64,000 nt of DNA from an uncultured Bacteroidales bacterium (GTDB lineage: Bacteria; Bacteroidota; Bacteroidia; Bacteroidales; CAIXZF01), in assembly GCA_903923925.1 (NCBI GenBank), contig CAIXZF010000061.1, positions 31,325 to 95,324 of the forward strand, written 5' to 3'. This document shows, piece by piece, positions 1-9,795 of this stretch. The translations under genes and the position numbers were made by a program. The notes under the pieces are model-generated. The model did not search any database. It was not told the origin of the DNA and saw nothing but the letters and a program-made list of their open reading frames with translations. The stretch's first letter is position 1, and each line of letters starts with the position of its first letter.

Positions 1-1347
1 GCTTGGATTGCATTTTTTTTTGCATCATGTGCATCCATAAAACCTGAGAAACCCGCTGAAAATTACATTTCCACTGCTCCTGCATTAAAGGCATCTTACA
101 TCAGCATTCCACTCAATCTGAATATTGCTGACCTTGAGAAAATGCTCAATGAGGAATTGCAGGGTTTAGTTTATGAGGACAACGACCTCTCCGACAATAT
201 TGCTGTTAAAGCCTGGAAGAAAGAAGATTTTAAGATTGGGCTTGACGGAAGCACACTTACATACAGGGTTCCATTAAAGCTCTGGATCAAAGCCGGCTGG
301 AAAGTGGAACAATTTGGAGTAAGTTTATCCGATTACAGGGAAATTAATGCAGAAATCGCACTTAATTTCAAAACCTCGGTCGCACTTAATCCCGACTGGA
401 CAATAACTACTGCCACTACCTCAGATGGATATGAGTGGCTTAGCTCGCCTGTTCTTAAAGTTGGTCCTGTAAATGTCCCAATACGAACAATTGCAGATCT
501 GATCCTTAAAACCAATCAAAAAACTATTAATAAGAATATTGATGAGTCGATAAAAGAAAATCTGGACCTGAAAAAATATATGCAGCAGGCATGGATTGCC
601 ATACAAAAGCCAATTAAGGTGAATGACGAATACAATATTTGGCTGAAAGTTCAGCCTTTGGAAGTGGAAAGCACTCCATTTGCAGGAGAATCGGGCAAGC
701 TAAAATATTCTTTTGCTGTAAAGAGCATCACTGAAGCATTTATAGATCAGGAACCGCCAGCCGGGATCCCGCTGCCTTTACCCAAATTGACAATTCAGAA
801 TAAGATAAACGACAGTTTCAAAATGAACCTGGTTGCAGACATCCCCTTCAAACGAATTAATGACATTTCGAAGCAGTATATGAAAGATAAGAGCTTCCAG
901 CAGGGGAAATATACCCTTGTTGTGAGGGATATCGACATTTACGGAAGCGAAGGCAAACTTGTGATTCATCTTTTAGTTTCAGGCAGTTTGAAAGGTGATT
1001 TGTACTTTACTGCCGTACCATTTTATAACAGCGAAAAACAAAGCCTCCAGGTTAAGGACCTTGACTATGAATTTCACACCAGAAATGCACTTGCAAAAAC
1101 AGGAAGCTGGCTTTTTAAAAGTATCCTGCTTAAAATGATCCGCGAAAGCATGGAATATCCGATGACCGAACAGATCAACTCTGCCAAGAGCCTGATCCGG
1201 GAAAATATCAAAGATTACCAGATTGTTAAAAATATTTACCTGAATGGGACCATTGATAATTTATCAGCAGATGATATCATCTTAACACAAAATTCAATTA
1301 AAACTAACATTGTGTTAACAGGCAAACTGAACATCAAAATACATTAA
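1..1347 (+). CDS. DUF4403-like lipoprotein, 5'-truncated by window edge
   Basis: The frame of ORF 142..1347 stays open to base 1 and reads AWIAFFFASCASIKPEKPAENYIS..., a lipobox-like FASC followed by the mature domain. The true start therefore lies upstream of the window, not at 142. Confidence 0.7.
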   Translation, partial: AWIAFFFASCASIKPEKPAENYISTAPALKASYISIPLNLNIADLEKMLNEELQGLVYEDNDLSDNIAVKAWKKEDFKIGLDGSTLTYRVPLKLWIKAGWKVEQFGVSLSDYREINAEIALNFKTSVALNPDWTITTATTSDGYEWLSSPVLKVGPVNVPIRTIADLILKTNQKTINKNIDESIKENLDLKKYMQQAWIAIQKPIKVNDEYNIWLKVQPLEVESTPFAGESGKLKYSFAVKSITEAFIDQEPPAGIPLPLPKLTIQNKINDSFKMNLVADIPFKRINDISKQYMKDKSFQQGKYTLVVRDIDIYGSEGKLVIHLLVSGSLKGDLYFTAVPFYNSEKQSLQVKDLDYEFHTRNALAKTGSWLFKSILLKMIRESMEYPMTEQINSAKSLIRENIKDYQIVKNIYLNGTIDNLSADDIILTQNSIKTNIVLTGKLNIKIH

Positions 1348-1391
1348 CTGATTGTTTTATAGCTATTTAATCTATTTTTACGATTACCGAC

Positions 1392-1430
1392 TTAACAATT
1401 TCTTAACATTAAATTAATATAAGCTTAACC
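1392..1430 (+). promoter_or_regulatory. Pho-box-like array: TTAACA-N5-TTAACA-N5-TTAATA-N5-TTAACC (11-bp period)
   Basis: Direct reading of 1392-1397, 1403-1408, 1414-1419 and 1425-1430. It lies just upstream of the phosphate porin/pst genes, with a TAATTTTG (-7 like) element at 1451-1458. Confidence 0.6.
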
Positions 1431-1485
1431 TATATATGAATAAAGCAGTCTAATTTTGCCGGTATAAAAATCAAATTTTCATACC

Positions 1486-2988
1486 ATGAGGAAATTGTTA
1501 AACACATCAAAGTTCATTTCAGTTTTCATGATAAGTTTTATCATGGGAGTAGCAGTTAATGCACAGAATAACCCGGACACAATTCCGGAAAAAATTACAG
1601 AACTGAAAGACCAGGTAAGCGGTCTGAATGAGCGCCTGCTCACAGCCGAAAGTGATCTTGCGAAACATAACAAGATCAAAATCTCAGGGTACACCCAGGC
1701 CCAATGGGAACATTATGAACTTGCCACTGCATATCCTAACCAGCAATTTACACTCAGAAGAGTACGTATTAAAGCTACCTATGAAGCAGCAGATGGTGTA
1801 AAATTTGTATTACAACCAGACTTCTCACCTGGAGCACTTGCATTAAAAGATGCATATGTAGTATTAAATGACCGCTGGACAAAGTCGTTCTCATTAACTA
1901 TGGGGCAGTTTAACAGGCCTAACTATGAAGTTGAATATTCATCAAGCCAGCGCGAAGTTCCTGAACGTTCAAGAATTGTAAGGGCATTGTATCCGGGCGA
2001 GCGCGCAATTGGTGCAAAACTCGAATATAACCCGACTAACATGCCTTTAAAAATCCAATTGGCGATTTTCAATGGTAATGATGGTTCAACTTATAAGGAT
2101 GCACTTGGAGCTAATATTAACCCTACAAACAAGGATTTCGATAATTTTAAGGATATTATGGCCAGAGCAACCTATAGCATTAAGCTTGGTTCATTTGGCG
2201 GACTTGATTTTGGCGCACATGCCTATTTCGGAGCAATTAAAGCAACAACAGATACCATTGTAAAGGGTGACTATACCAAAGATGCTTACATTAAAATCGG
2301 CGACCCTCTGAAACGCAGCTGGGCAGGTCTGGAATTCCAGTTGTTTGCTGATGTACTTGGAGGAATGTCATTAAAAGGAGAATATATCATGGGAACAAAT
2401 GTAACACCGGGCAATACTGGATCAACCTCAGGCACAGCTCTTGCTTCTGTTTTCAAAAATGACACCTTATTCAATACAACTACTATAACCAATACTACCA
2501 CAAGAACACCGAATTTCACAACGAAATTCTCTGGTTACTATCTCTATTTCATCAAGAATGTAGGCAAAAAGAATCAATTTGCTTTACGTTACGATGTTTA
2601 TGATCCAAACACCGATATTAAAGGAACAGACGTAATGTCGACTCTTAAATATGAAAATTCAGTTACAAAAACAGCTTCAGCGTCTACAACTACAAATAAT
2701 ACTGTAAATACCACTACAACAAAAACAGTGACCAAAACCAGTATTAAAAGCAGTGTAGCAGACCTCTCTTATTCAACCCTTACCTTAGCCTGGCATTATT
2801 ATTTCGATGATAATATCAGAATAACTCTTGCATACGAAATGCCGGTAAATGAAAAAGTAGGACAGGATGCATTAGGAAACTCAAACCTTTCAACCACTTC
2901 ATCAGTAAATAATGTTACAAAAACATTAAATTACAATACTGTTTTCCCACAAAATACCCTGACCCTGAGGTTACAGGCGAAATTTTAA
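1486..2988 (+). CDS. Phosphate-selective porin O/P-like outer membrane protein with N-terminal coiled coil
   Basis: Signal peptide ending ...VNAQN, short coiled coil (ITELKDQVSGLNERLLTAESDL), then a beta-barrel pattern (KISGYTQAQWEHYE...FTLRRVRIKATYE) ending in ...LTLRLQAKF; located upstream of pstS. Confidence 0.8.
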   Translation: MRKLLNTSKFISVFMISFIMGVAVNAQNNPDTIPEKITELKDQVSGLNERLLTAESDLAKHNKIKISGYTQAQWEHYELATAYPNQQFTLRRVRIKATYEAADGVKFVLQPDFSPGALALKDAYVVLNDRWTKSFSLTMGQFNRPNYEVEYSSSQREVPERSRIVRALYPGERAIGAKLEYNPTNMPLKIQLAIFNGNDGSTYKDALGANINPTNKDFDNFKDIMARATYSIKLGSFGGLDFGAHAYFGAIKATTDTIVKGDYTKDAYIKIGDPLKRSWAGLEFQLFADVLGGMSLKGEYIMGTNVTPGNTGSTSGTALASVFKNDTLFNTTTITNTTTRTPNFTTKFSGYYLYFIKNVGKKNQFALRYDVYDPNTDIKGTDVMSTLKYENSVTKTASASTTTNNTVNTTTTKTVTKTSIKSSVADLSYSTLTLAWHYYFDDNIRITLAYEMPVNEKVGQDALGNSNLSTTSSVNNVTKTLNYNTVFPQNTLTLRLQAKF

Positions 2989-3021
2989 AAGTGAAAAGTG
3001 AAAAGTGAAAAGTGAAAAGTG
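2987..3021 (+). repeat. Five tandem copies of heptamer AAAAGTG
   Basis: Read directly after the porin stop codon: aaaagtg x5, then aaaaa. Confidence 0.9.
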
Positions 3022-3048
3022 AAAAATTTATTTAAACTATAAATAATT

Positions 3049-3876
3049 ATGAAAAAGAGTATAATTTTTTCGATACTGGGAGTTGTAACCCTGATTAGTT
3101 TTGCCTTCATGGCTCCTGAAAAGATCACGATTAAAGGTTCTGATACAATGGTAATCCTTTCTCAGAAGTGGGCAGAAGTTTACATGAAAACCAACCCGAA
3201 TGCATCAGTCCAGGTAACCGGAGGTGGTTCAGGAGTGGGTATCTCAGCGCTTATTAATGGTGCAACAGATATTGCAAACTCAAGCCGTCCGATGAAACAA
3301 CCGGAAATTGAAAAGCTAAAAAGCCGGTATAATACTTTAGGTGTAGAAATCCCATGTGCAAAGGATGGAATTACAGTATTCCTTAACGAATCTAATCCTG
3401 TTAAAGAACTAAGTATCCAGCAGTTAAGTGGTATTTTTTCAGGAAAAATCACAAACTGGAAAGATGTTGGTGGATCAGATGCTCCAATAACACTTTATGG
3501 TCGCGAGAACAGCTCAGGTACCTATGTTTATTTCAAGGATAATGTTGTTAAAAACGATTATGCAGCAAGTTGCCAAACCTTACCAGGCACTGCAGCAGTA
3601 GTAAATGCTGTAAAAAAAGATAAGAATTCAATTGGTTATGGTGGTGCGGCTTATGCAGCAGGAGTAAAACACTGTAAAGTAAAGAAAGATGCAAAAAGTA
3701 TTGCCTACGAGCCAACAGCTGAAAACGTAAAAGCTAACTTATACCCTATTTCCAGATATTTATATATGTATACAAGAAATCGTCCTACTGGTGCTATGAA
3801 AGCCTTTATTGACTGGGTACTGGGACCACAGGGACAAAAACTTGTTACAGAAGTTGGATATTTCCCTGTAAAATAA
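3049..3876 (+). CDS. pstS: Phosphate ABC transporter substrate-binding protein
   Basis: KGSDTMVILSQKWAEVYMKTNP...VTGGGSGVGISALINGATDIANSSRPMK and YGRENSSGTYVYFKD are typical of PstS; adjacent to pstCAB. Confidence 0.92.
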   Translation: MKKSIIFSILGVVTLISFAFMAPEKITIKGSDTMVILSQKWAEVYMKTNPNASVQVTGGGSGVGISALINGATDIANSSRPMKQPEIEKLKSRYNTLGVEIPCAKDGITVFLNESNPVKELSIQQLSGIFSGKITNWKDVGGSDAPITLYGRENSSGTYVYFKDNVVKNDYAASCQTLPGTAAVVNAVKKDKNSIGYGGAAYAAGVKHCKVKKDAKSIAYEPTAENVKANLYPISRYLYMYTRNRPTGAMKAFIDWVLGPQGQKLVTEVGYFPVK

Positions 3877-3936
3877 CACCTATTCCAGAATAAAATCAGT
3901 TTCTTATTTCCAATTTTTCTAATTTAGTGCCTAGAA

Positions 3937-5196
3937 ATGGAAGAACTTTCGAAAGAAGAGAAGAAGAAAAAAAGGAAAAACAAGGAATTTGTTTTTACCA
4001 GAGAATCGCTCAAAAAGAAATTCCGCTTGTCGGAATTTCTTGCTGAGAAAGTAATCAGTTCGGTAGCATTTTTATCAATAGCAGTAATTGTTCTGATTTT
4101 TATTTTTGTTTTCAGGGAGACATTGCCAATATTCCAGACTAAGGATAGTCAAAAAGCCTCAACTGAGCAAATACCGACAAGTACAAATTCCACCGGAGGC
4201 GAACTGAAACAGGAAAGCTATGGTGGAACTGAAACAGCTGAGCCTGCAAGCAATGCTCCGTTAAAACAGGAAACCTATGGAAGTACAGGCTCCGAAACTC
4301 CCGCAAGCGGGGGAGAAAAACAGGAACAATATGGCGTTGTAACAGATTCAAATCTGGCAGCAATGGAAACATCTATGCCAGAAGTGCATGATACAGCGCG
4401 TGAATCAATGGCAAGCCAATACAATGAAAATCAATCCGCCTTACGCACATTAGCTTCAAAAGACTGGCAACCAGTTTCTGACCGTCCGCGTTATGGATTG
4501 TTACCCTTAATTTTAGGTACTTTAAAACTGACTCTGATCGCTATCCTTTTTGCCGCTCCAATTGCAATAATGGCAGCTTTATATTCATCGACATTTGCTC
4601 CGAAATGGGCTCGTGAAACAATTAAACCTGTGATCGAGCTCCTGGCGGGTTTTCCTTCGGTTGTAATCGGTTTCTTTGCACTTATGGTAATGGCAACACT
4701 CTTCCAGGATCTTTTCGGTTATGCAAGCCGTTTAAATTCATTTGTAGGAGGAATTGCCTTATCGTTGGCAGCTATACCGATTATTTATACAATTACAGAA
4801 GATGCCTTAAATGCGATTCCGAACACTTATAGGGAAGCGAGCCTGGCCCTGGGTGCTACAAAATGGCAAACAGCCTACAATGTAGTACTTCCTGCAGCAA
4901 CTCCCGGAATATTTGCAGCTGTATTATTGGGAGTAGGCAGAGTATTTGGTGAAACAATGATCGCCCTGATGGCCACAGGAAATGCAGCCATGATCTCGGC
5001 AAACCCATTCGATTCTATACGCACACTTTCAGCAACAATTGGCGCAGAAATGGCCGAAGTTGTTTTCGGCGACACCCATTATAGCATACTCTTCCTCATA
5101 GGCTCCCTGCTGTTCATTTTCACATTCGCCTTGAATTTCATTGCGGAGTTTTATATCAAAGGTAAACTGATGAAACGCTTTCAGGGAAAATCATGA
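3937..5196 (+). CDS. pstC: Phosphate ABC transporter permease PstC with a long low-complexity insert after TM1
   Basis: [51 protein letters not shown] permease signature; operon position. Confidence 0.9.
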   Translation: MEELSKEEKKKKRKNKEFVFTRESLKKKFRLSEFLAEKVISSVAFLSIAVIVLIFIFVFRETLPIFQTKDSQKASTEQIPTSTNSTGGELKQESYGGTETAEPASNAPLKQETYGSTGSETPASGGEKQEQYGVVTDSNLAAMETSMPEVHDTARESMASQYNENQSALRTLASKDWQPVSDRPRYGLLPLILGTLKLTLIAILFAAPIAIMAALYSSTFAPKWARETIKPVIELLAGFPSVVIGFFALMVMATLFQDLFGYASRLNSFVGGIALSLAAIPIIYTITEDALNAIPNTYREASLALGATKWQTAYNVVLPAATPGIFAAVLLGVGRVFGETMIALMATGNAAMISANPFDSIRTLSATIGAEMAEVVFGDTHYSILFLIGSLLFIFTFALNFIAEFYIKGKLMKRFQGKS

Positions 5197-6095
5197 AAAA
5201 GCGAAGAGATATACCGGGCAAAATCGCAATTGGACTCACAGGAATGAGTGTGGTGATAATTATTGCAATTATTGTAGTAATGTTCACTGTAATTATTATT
5301 GGAGGTAAAGATAAATTTACCTGGGAGTTCCTTAGTACATTCCCACAGGATGGCATGACTAAAGGCGGAATCTTTCCCGCCATTTACGGGACTGCCCTAT
5401 TGGTAATAATTATGGCGATTGCTGCTGTTCCATTCGGCACAATAACAGCAATTTACCTAACTGAATATGCCAGTGAAAAATCGGTAATTGCCAAGATTAT
5501 ACGTTTTGCTGTGAGAACACTGGCCGTAGTTCCTTCGATTATTTTTGGGTTGTTCGGTTTGGGGTTTTTTATCAAATTTGTTGGTACCGGTATTGATACT
5601 GCTTTTCTCGGTGGAAATCTGCACTGGGGTCAACCGAATATTTTATGGGCCAGCCTCACAATGTCCTTGTTAACACTTCCGGTGGTTATAGTCTCAGTTG
5701 AAGAAGCTATATTAACTGTACCACGCGAATACAGGGAAGCGAGCCTGGCACTTGGAGCGACCAAATGGCAAACGATTAAAAAAGTTGTAATCCCCGGCTC
5801 ACTTCAGGGAATTCTTACTGGAACAATTCTGGCAGTTGGTCGTGGTGCCGGTGAAGTTGCACCTATTCTGTTTACAGGAGCGGCATATTACCTGGCAACA
5901 TTGCCCGGTTCTCTGAGCGATCAGTTCATGTCGCTGGGTTACCACATTTACATCATGTCTACACAATCGTCGAATGTAGATCAAACTATGCCTATTCAAT
6001 TTGCTACAACACTTGTTTTATTACTTTTAACGTTCGTGCTGAACCTGATTGCTGTTGTAATACGCGTCAGAATCCGCAGAAAACAGTATAAATAG
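5193..6095 (+). CDS. pstA: Phosphate ABC transporter permease PstA
   Basis: [52 protein letters not shown]; 4-bp overlap with pstC. Confidence 0.92.
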   Translation: MKKRRDIPGKIAIGLTGMSVVIIIAIIVVMFTVIIIGGKDKFTWEFLSTFPQDGMTKGGIFPAIYGTALLVIIMAIAAVPFGTITAIYLTEYASEKSVIAKIIRFAVRTLAVVPSIIFGLFGLGFFIKFVGTGIDTAFLGGNLHWGQPNILWASLTMSLLTLPVVIVSVEEAILTVPREYREASLALGATKWQTIKKVVIPGSLQGILTGTILAVGRGAGEVAPILFTGAAYYLATLPGSLSDQFMSLGYHIYIMSTQSSNVDQTMPIQFATTLVLLLLTFVLNLIAVVIRVRIRRKQYK

Positions 6096-6120
6096 ATCTA
6101 TCGGAAAAAGATTTCAGGAG

Positions 6121-6879
6121 ATGAAGGAAATAAAAATAGTTGCTAAAGACCTTTCGATCTATTATGGTGAGAAGGTTGCCATTAACAATATGTCTATTGA
6201 TATACCCGGCTATAAGGTCACAGCATTGATCGGACCGTCGGGTTGCGGTAAATCTACCTTTCTCAGAACAATTAACAGGATGAACGACCTTATTCCTTCT
6301 TTCAGGCATATGGGAGAGGTAACTGTTGATGGATTAAATATTTATGATAAAGATATTGACGTTGTGAATCTCAGGAAAAAGATCGGAATGGTTTTCCAGC
6401 GGTCTAATCCCTTTGCTAAATCTATTTTTGAAAACGTAGCCTATGGCCCTCGTATCAACGGTCTTAAAGCTAAAGGTCAACTCGAAGAGATTGTGGAAAA
6501 TTCACTGAAGAAAGCAGCTATATGGGATGAAGTAAAAGACAGACTTCACGATTCTGCTCTTGGGCTATCAGGTGGCCAGCAACAACGTCTTTGTATTGCC
6601 AGAACTCTTGCTGTTAATCCTGAGATTATCCTCATGGATGAACCCGCCAGCGCGCTTGATCCAATCTCCACTTCAAAAATAGAAGAATTAATCCACCAGC
6701 TGAAAGAAAGCTATACCATCGTTATCGTAACTCATAATATGCAACAAGCCGCCAGAGTAAGCGATTATACAGCCTTCTTCTACCTTGGAGAATTAATAGA
6801 AATGGATAAAACTAAAGATATATTTACCAAACCTGCAAAAAAACAAACCGAAGATTATATCACTGGTCGGTTTGGTTGA
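6121..6879 (+). CDS. pstB: Phosphate ABC transporter ATP-binding protein PstB
   Basis: Walker [10 protein letters not shown], signature [17 protein letters not shown], Walker [14 protein letters not shown]. Confidence 0.95.
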   Translation: MKEIKIVAKDLSIYYGEKVAINNMSIDIPGYKVTALIGPSGCGKSTFLRTINRMNDLIPSFRHMGEVTVDGLNIYDKDIDVVNLRKKIGMVFQRSNPFAKSIFENVAYGPRINGLKAKGQLEEIVENSLKKAAIWDEVKDRLHDSALGLSGGQQQRLCIARTLAVNPEIILMDEPASALDPISTSKIEELIHQLKESYTIVIVTHNMQQAARVSDYTAFFYLGELIEMDKTKDIFTKPAKKQTEDYITGRFG

Positions 6880-6909
6880 TTTTAATATTTCCCAAAACTG
6901 AATATTATT

Positions 6910-7587
6910 ATGGAAAGACATTTTGAAATAGAGCTTAAAAAATTAGAAAGCCGTATTCTGGAGATGGGCAATTTAGTTCAGCAGCAAATGCAGCAAACTA
7001 TGCTTGCATTCATTAACAGCGACGTTGAACTGGCTAACCAGGTAATAGAAAACGATAATCAGGTAGATATTCTTGATGTTAAAATCGATAAACTCTGTCA
7101 AAGAGTCTTTGCACTGCAACAACCTGTTGCTTCCGATCTCAGGTTTATTATGTCGGCACTCAAAATAAATAACGATTTGGAAAGAATGGGCGACCTGGCC
7201 GTATATGTAGCCAAGCGTGTTGATTCATTCAGTGGATACGAAGAAGTACTTATTGACCTTCACATCGATGAAGTTGCAAATATGTCGGTAATGCTTGTTA
7301 AGGAAGTGAATAGCCTTTTAAGCAGCAAACAAATCGTTCTTGTAAGAGACATTCTTGATGCATCCCAGGCATTGAAGACAAAAGTAAAAGGCATTTCTTC
7401 AAAAATAGTTGAAGAACTCATGCACAAAAGCCATGATGTTATTGTTGTAGCAACCACCCTGATATTAATATTGAACCAGGTAGAACGCATTTGCGCATTA
7501 TCAAACAATATTGCTGAATCTGTTTACTTTATCATTGAAGGTAAAATCGTAAAACATTCAAGAGATTTTCTTGAAGATCAGTCGTAG
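6910..7587 (+). CDS. phoU: Phosphate signalling protein PhoU
   Basis: Repeated helical PhoU motif (LRFIMSALKINNDLERMGDLAVYVAKRV) directly after pstB. Confidence 0.93.
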   Translation: MERHFEIELKKLESRILEMGNLVQQQMQQTMLAFINSDVELANQVIENDNQVDILDVKIDKLCQRVFALQQPVASDLRFIMSALKINNDLERMGDLAVYVAKRVDSFSGYEEVLIDLHIDEVANMSVMLVKEVNSLLSSKQIVLVRDILDASQALKTKVKGISSKIVEELMHKSHDVIVVATTLILILNQVERICALSNNIAESVYFIIEGKIVKHSRDFLEDQS

Positions 7588-7609
7588 AAAAGGAAAAAAC
7601 AGATAATCT

Positions 7610-8644
7610 TTATACAATTTTAGAATACAGCTTCATGAACTGAACCCGTTCATAAGCAGCCGGATTTTTAACATTTACCTGGCTTAGTTTACCCCTAAAA
7701 TCACTGATATTTTCAAAATTCTTCTTTTCCATCCATTTCTGGAGGTCAGCGAGTACATGTGAAATCTGATCAAAGCCGTTTTTATAAAAAACAGAGGCCA
7801 TCTGAACCGCCTGAGCACCAGCCATCAGCTGCTTAATCATTGATTCGTAGTCATGAATACCAGTAGAGGCAATTAAATCGCAGCCAACTTTACCACTAAG
7901 AATGGCAATCCATCTTAATGTTAAAGCATATTCAACAGGATTGCTGAGAATATGAGTTGATGTGAGCTCCATGGTGTCAATATTTATATCAGGCTGATAT
8001 GGCCTGTTAAACAATACAAGTCCTTTAATCCCGGTATTTGAAAGCTCAACCATTGTATTTGCAAGTCCTGAAAAATAATAACTCACCTTCAGGGCCACAG
8101 GAATATTTACTTGTTTAATAACACTTTCAGCTATTTCGAGAACCATTCTCTCATTCTGGGCACCAGTACGGTCGATATCAGCCGGCAGAAGGTATACATT
8201 GAGCTCAAGTGCATCAGCACCAGCCGATTCAATACGACGGGCAAAATACGTCCAGTCATAAGGAGTTGCACAATTAATACTGGCGATCAGCGGAATATCA
8301 ATTGATTTTTTAGCCTCAGAAACAAACTTCAGATAATCGCTCAGGGTATGTTCCTTGGCAAAACTCTCAATGTAATTTAAGGCCTCAGCATAATCATACG
8401 CTCTGGAGTTCATTATATCTCCAAAACCTTTTTGCATTGCCTCCATCTTACCGCCTTCTTCTTTTAGGAGACGCTCTGTTTCATGCCTTATCTGTTCCTC
8501 AAATATTGATTTCAAAACTACAGCACCAGCACCTTTGGCCGCGATTTCTTTAAGCTCTGAAATTGAATTGGTAAGACCGGAACTTCCAACAACCAAAGGA
8601 TTCTTCAGTTGCAGTCCCATGTAGCTCGTTGATAGATTTACCAT
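7610..8644 (-). CDS. Dihydroorotate dehydrogenase-like protein (PyrD family, FMN TIM barrel)
   Basis: MVNLSTSYMGLQLKNPLVVGSSGLT...IPLIASINC...LEVNVYLLP; typical DHOD-like family start. Confidence 0.8.
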   Translation of the reverse strand: MVNLSTSYMGLQLKNPLVVGSSGLTNSISELKEIAAKGAGAVVLKSIFEEQIRHETERLLKEEGGKMEAMQKGFGDIMNSRAYDYAEALNYIESFAKEHTLSDYLKFVSEAKKSIDIPLIASINCATPYDWTYFARRIESAGADALELNVYLLPADIDRTGAQNERMVLEIAESVIKQVNIPVALKVSYYFSGLANTMVELSNTGIKGLVLFNRPYQPDINIDTMELTSTHILSNPVEYALTLRWIAILSGKVGCDLIASTGIHDYESMIKQLMAGAQAVQMASVFYKNGFDQISHVLADLQKWMEKKNFENISDFRGKLSQVNVKNPAAYERVQFMKLYSKIV

Positions 8645-8740
8645 GGCAGTAAGATTAAAAGGTATTTATGCTAAGATATACGTTGTCAAATATAGACAAT
8701 CGTAAAGAAACTCCAAACACCTCAGTGCAATTTATAGTGT

Positions 8741-9736
8741 TTAAAAAGAAGAGATGCCGATTATTTCGCGGATTTCCTTAATTGTTTTTGAAGCGCTTTC
8801 TCTTGCTTTCTCAGCACCCATCTTTGTTACTTTCCTGAGGTATTCGTTATCGTCCCTGATTTCAAGGATTCTTTCTCGTATAGGACTGGTGAACAAGATT
8901 ATATCTTCAGCAAGCTGCTTCTTAAGATCGCCATAACGAATTCTGCAATTCAGGTATTCGTCCTCAAAAAATGCAAGGGTCTCGGGTTTAGACATAATTT
9001 TCAGTAAACTGAAAAGGTTTTCAACTGCCTCGGTTTTGGCCTGCCCTTCTTCGGTAGGGCCGGCATCACTCACTGCCCGCATAACTTTTTTACGGATTAT
9101 TTCAGGTGAATCAACGAGAAAAATGGCATTGCCTTCGCTTTCCGATTTTCCCATTTTTCCGGAACCATCAAGCCCGGGAACTTTCACGAGTTCCTCACCA
9201 AAGTTGTAAGCCTGTGGTTCAGGAAAAAACTCTATATTATACATCCTGTTGAACCTGCGTGCGAAGGTCCTGGTCATTTCCAGATGCTGCTCCTGATCCT
9301 TTCCAACCGGAACTTTGTGAGCTCTGTGTAAAAGAATATCAGCAGCCATCAATGTAGGGTAGGTTAACAAACCGGCATTAACATTTTCCGGGTGTTTCCT
9401 GATTTTCTCTTTGAAAGAAGTACATCTTTCAAGTTCCCCGATATAAGCATTCATATTCAGCAGGAGGTAAAGTTCTGCAGTTTCAGGAAGGTCGCTCTGA
9501 ACATACAAGGTAGCTTTTTCAGGATCAAGCCCTGTGGCAAGAAATTCAGCAAGAACATTCCTGATGTTGCCATGAAGGTCGGCAGGAGTAGGATGAGTTG
9601 TTAATGAATGATAATCAGCAATAAAGAAATAACAGGAATTTTCCTCCTGCATCTTTATAAAATTTCTTACTGCTCCAAAATAGTTACCAAGATGAAGATT
9701 TCCGGTAGGACGGATTCCACTAAGTACAACTTCCAT
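8741..9736 (-). CDS. trpS: Tryptophanyl-tRNA synthetase
   Basis: SGIRPTGNLHLGNYFGAVRNF HIGH-type motif and GSGKMGKSESEGNAIFL KMSKS-type motif. Confidence 0.95.
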   Translation of the reverse strand: MEVVLSGIRPTGNLHLGNYFGAVRNFIKMQEENSCYFFIADYHSLTTHPTPADLHGNIRNVLAEFLATGLDPEKATLYVQSDLPETAELYLLLNMNAYIGELERCTSFKEKIRKHPENVNAGLLTYPTLMAADILLHRAHKVPVGKDQEQHLEMTRTFARRFNRMYNIEFFPEPQAYNFGEELVKVPGLDGSGKMGKSESEGNAIFLVDSPEIIRKKVMRAVSDAGPTEEGQAKTEAVENLFSLLKIMSKPETLAFFEDEYLNCRIRYGDLKKQLAEDIILFTSPIRERILEIRDDNEYLRKVTKMGAEKARESASKTIKEIREIIGISSF

Positions 9737-9795
9737 AATAGTTAAGGTTTTTTCCTGCCCGACAGCTGCATGAGAGGCGCGCTCCCAGGAAAAGG

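Noticed and set aside
142-1347. ORF start at 142 as the true start of the first gene
   Set aside because: The same frame is open to base 1 and encodes a lipobox-containing N-terminus, so the gene is 5'-truncated.
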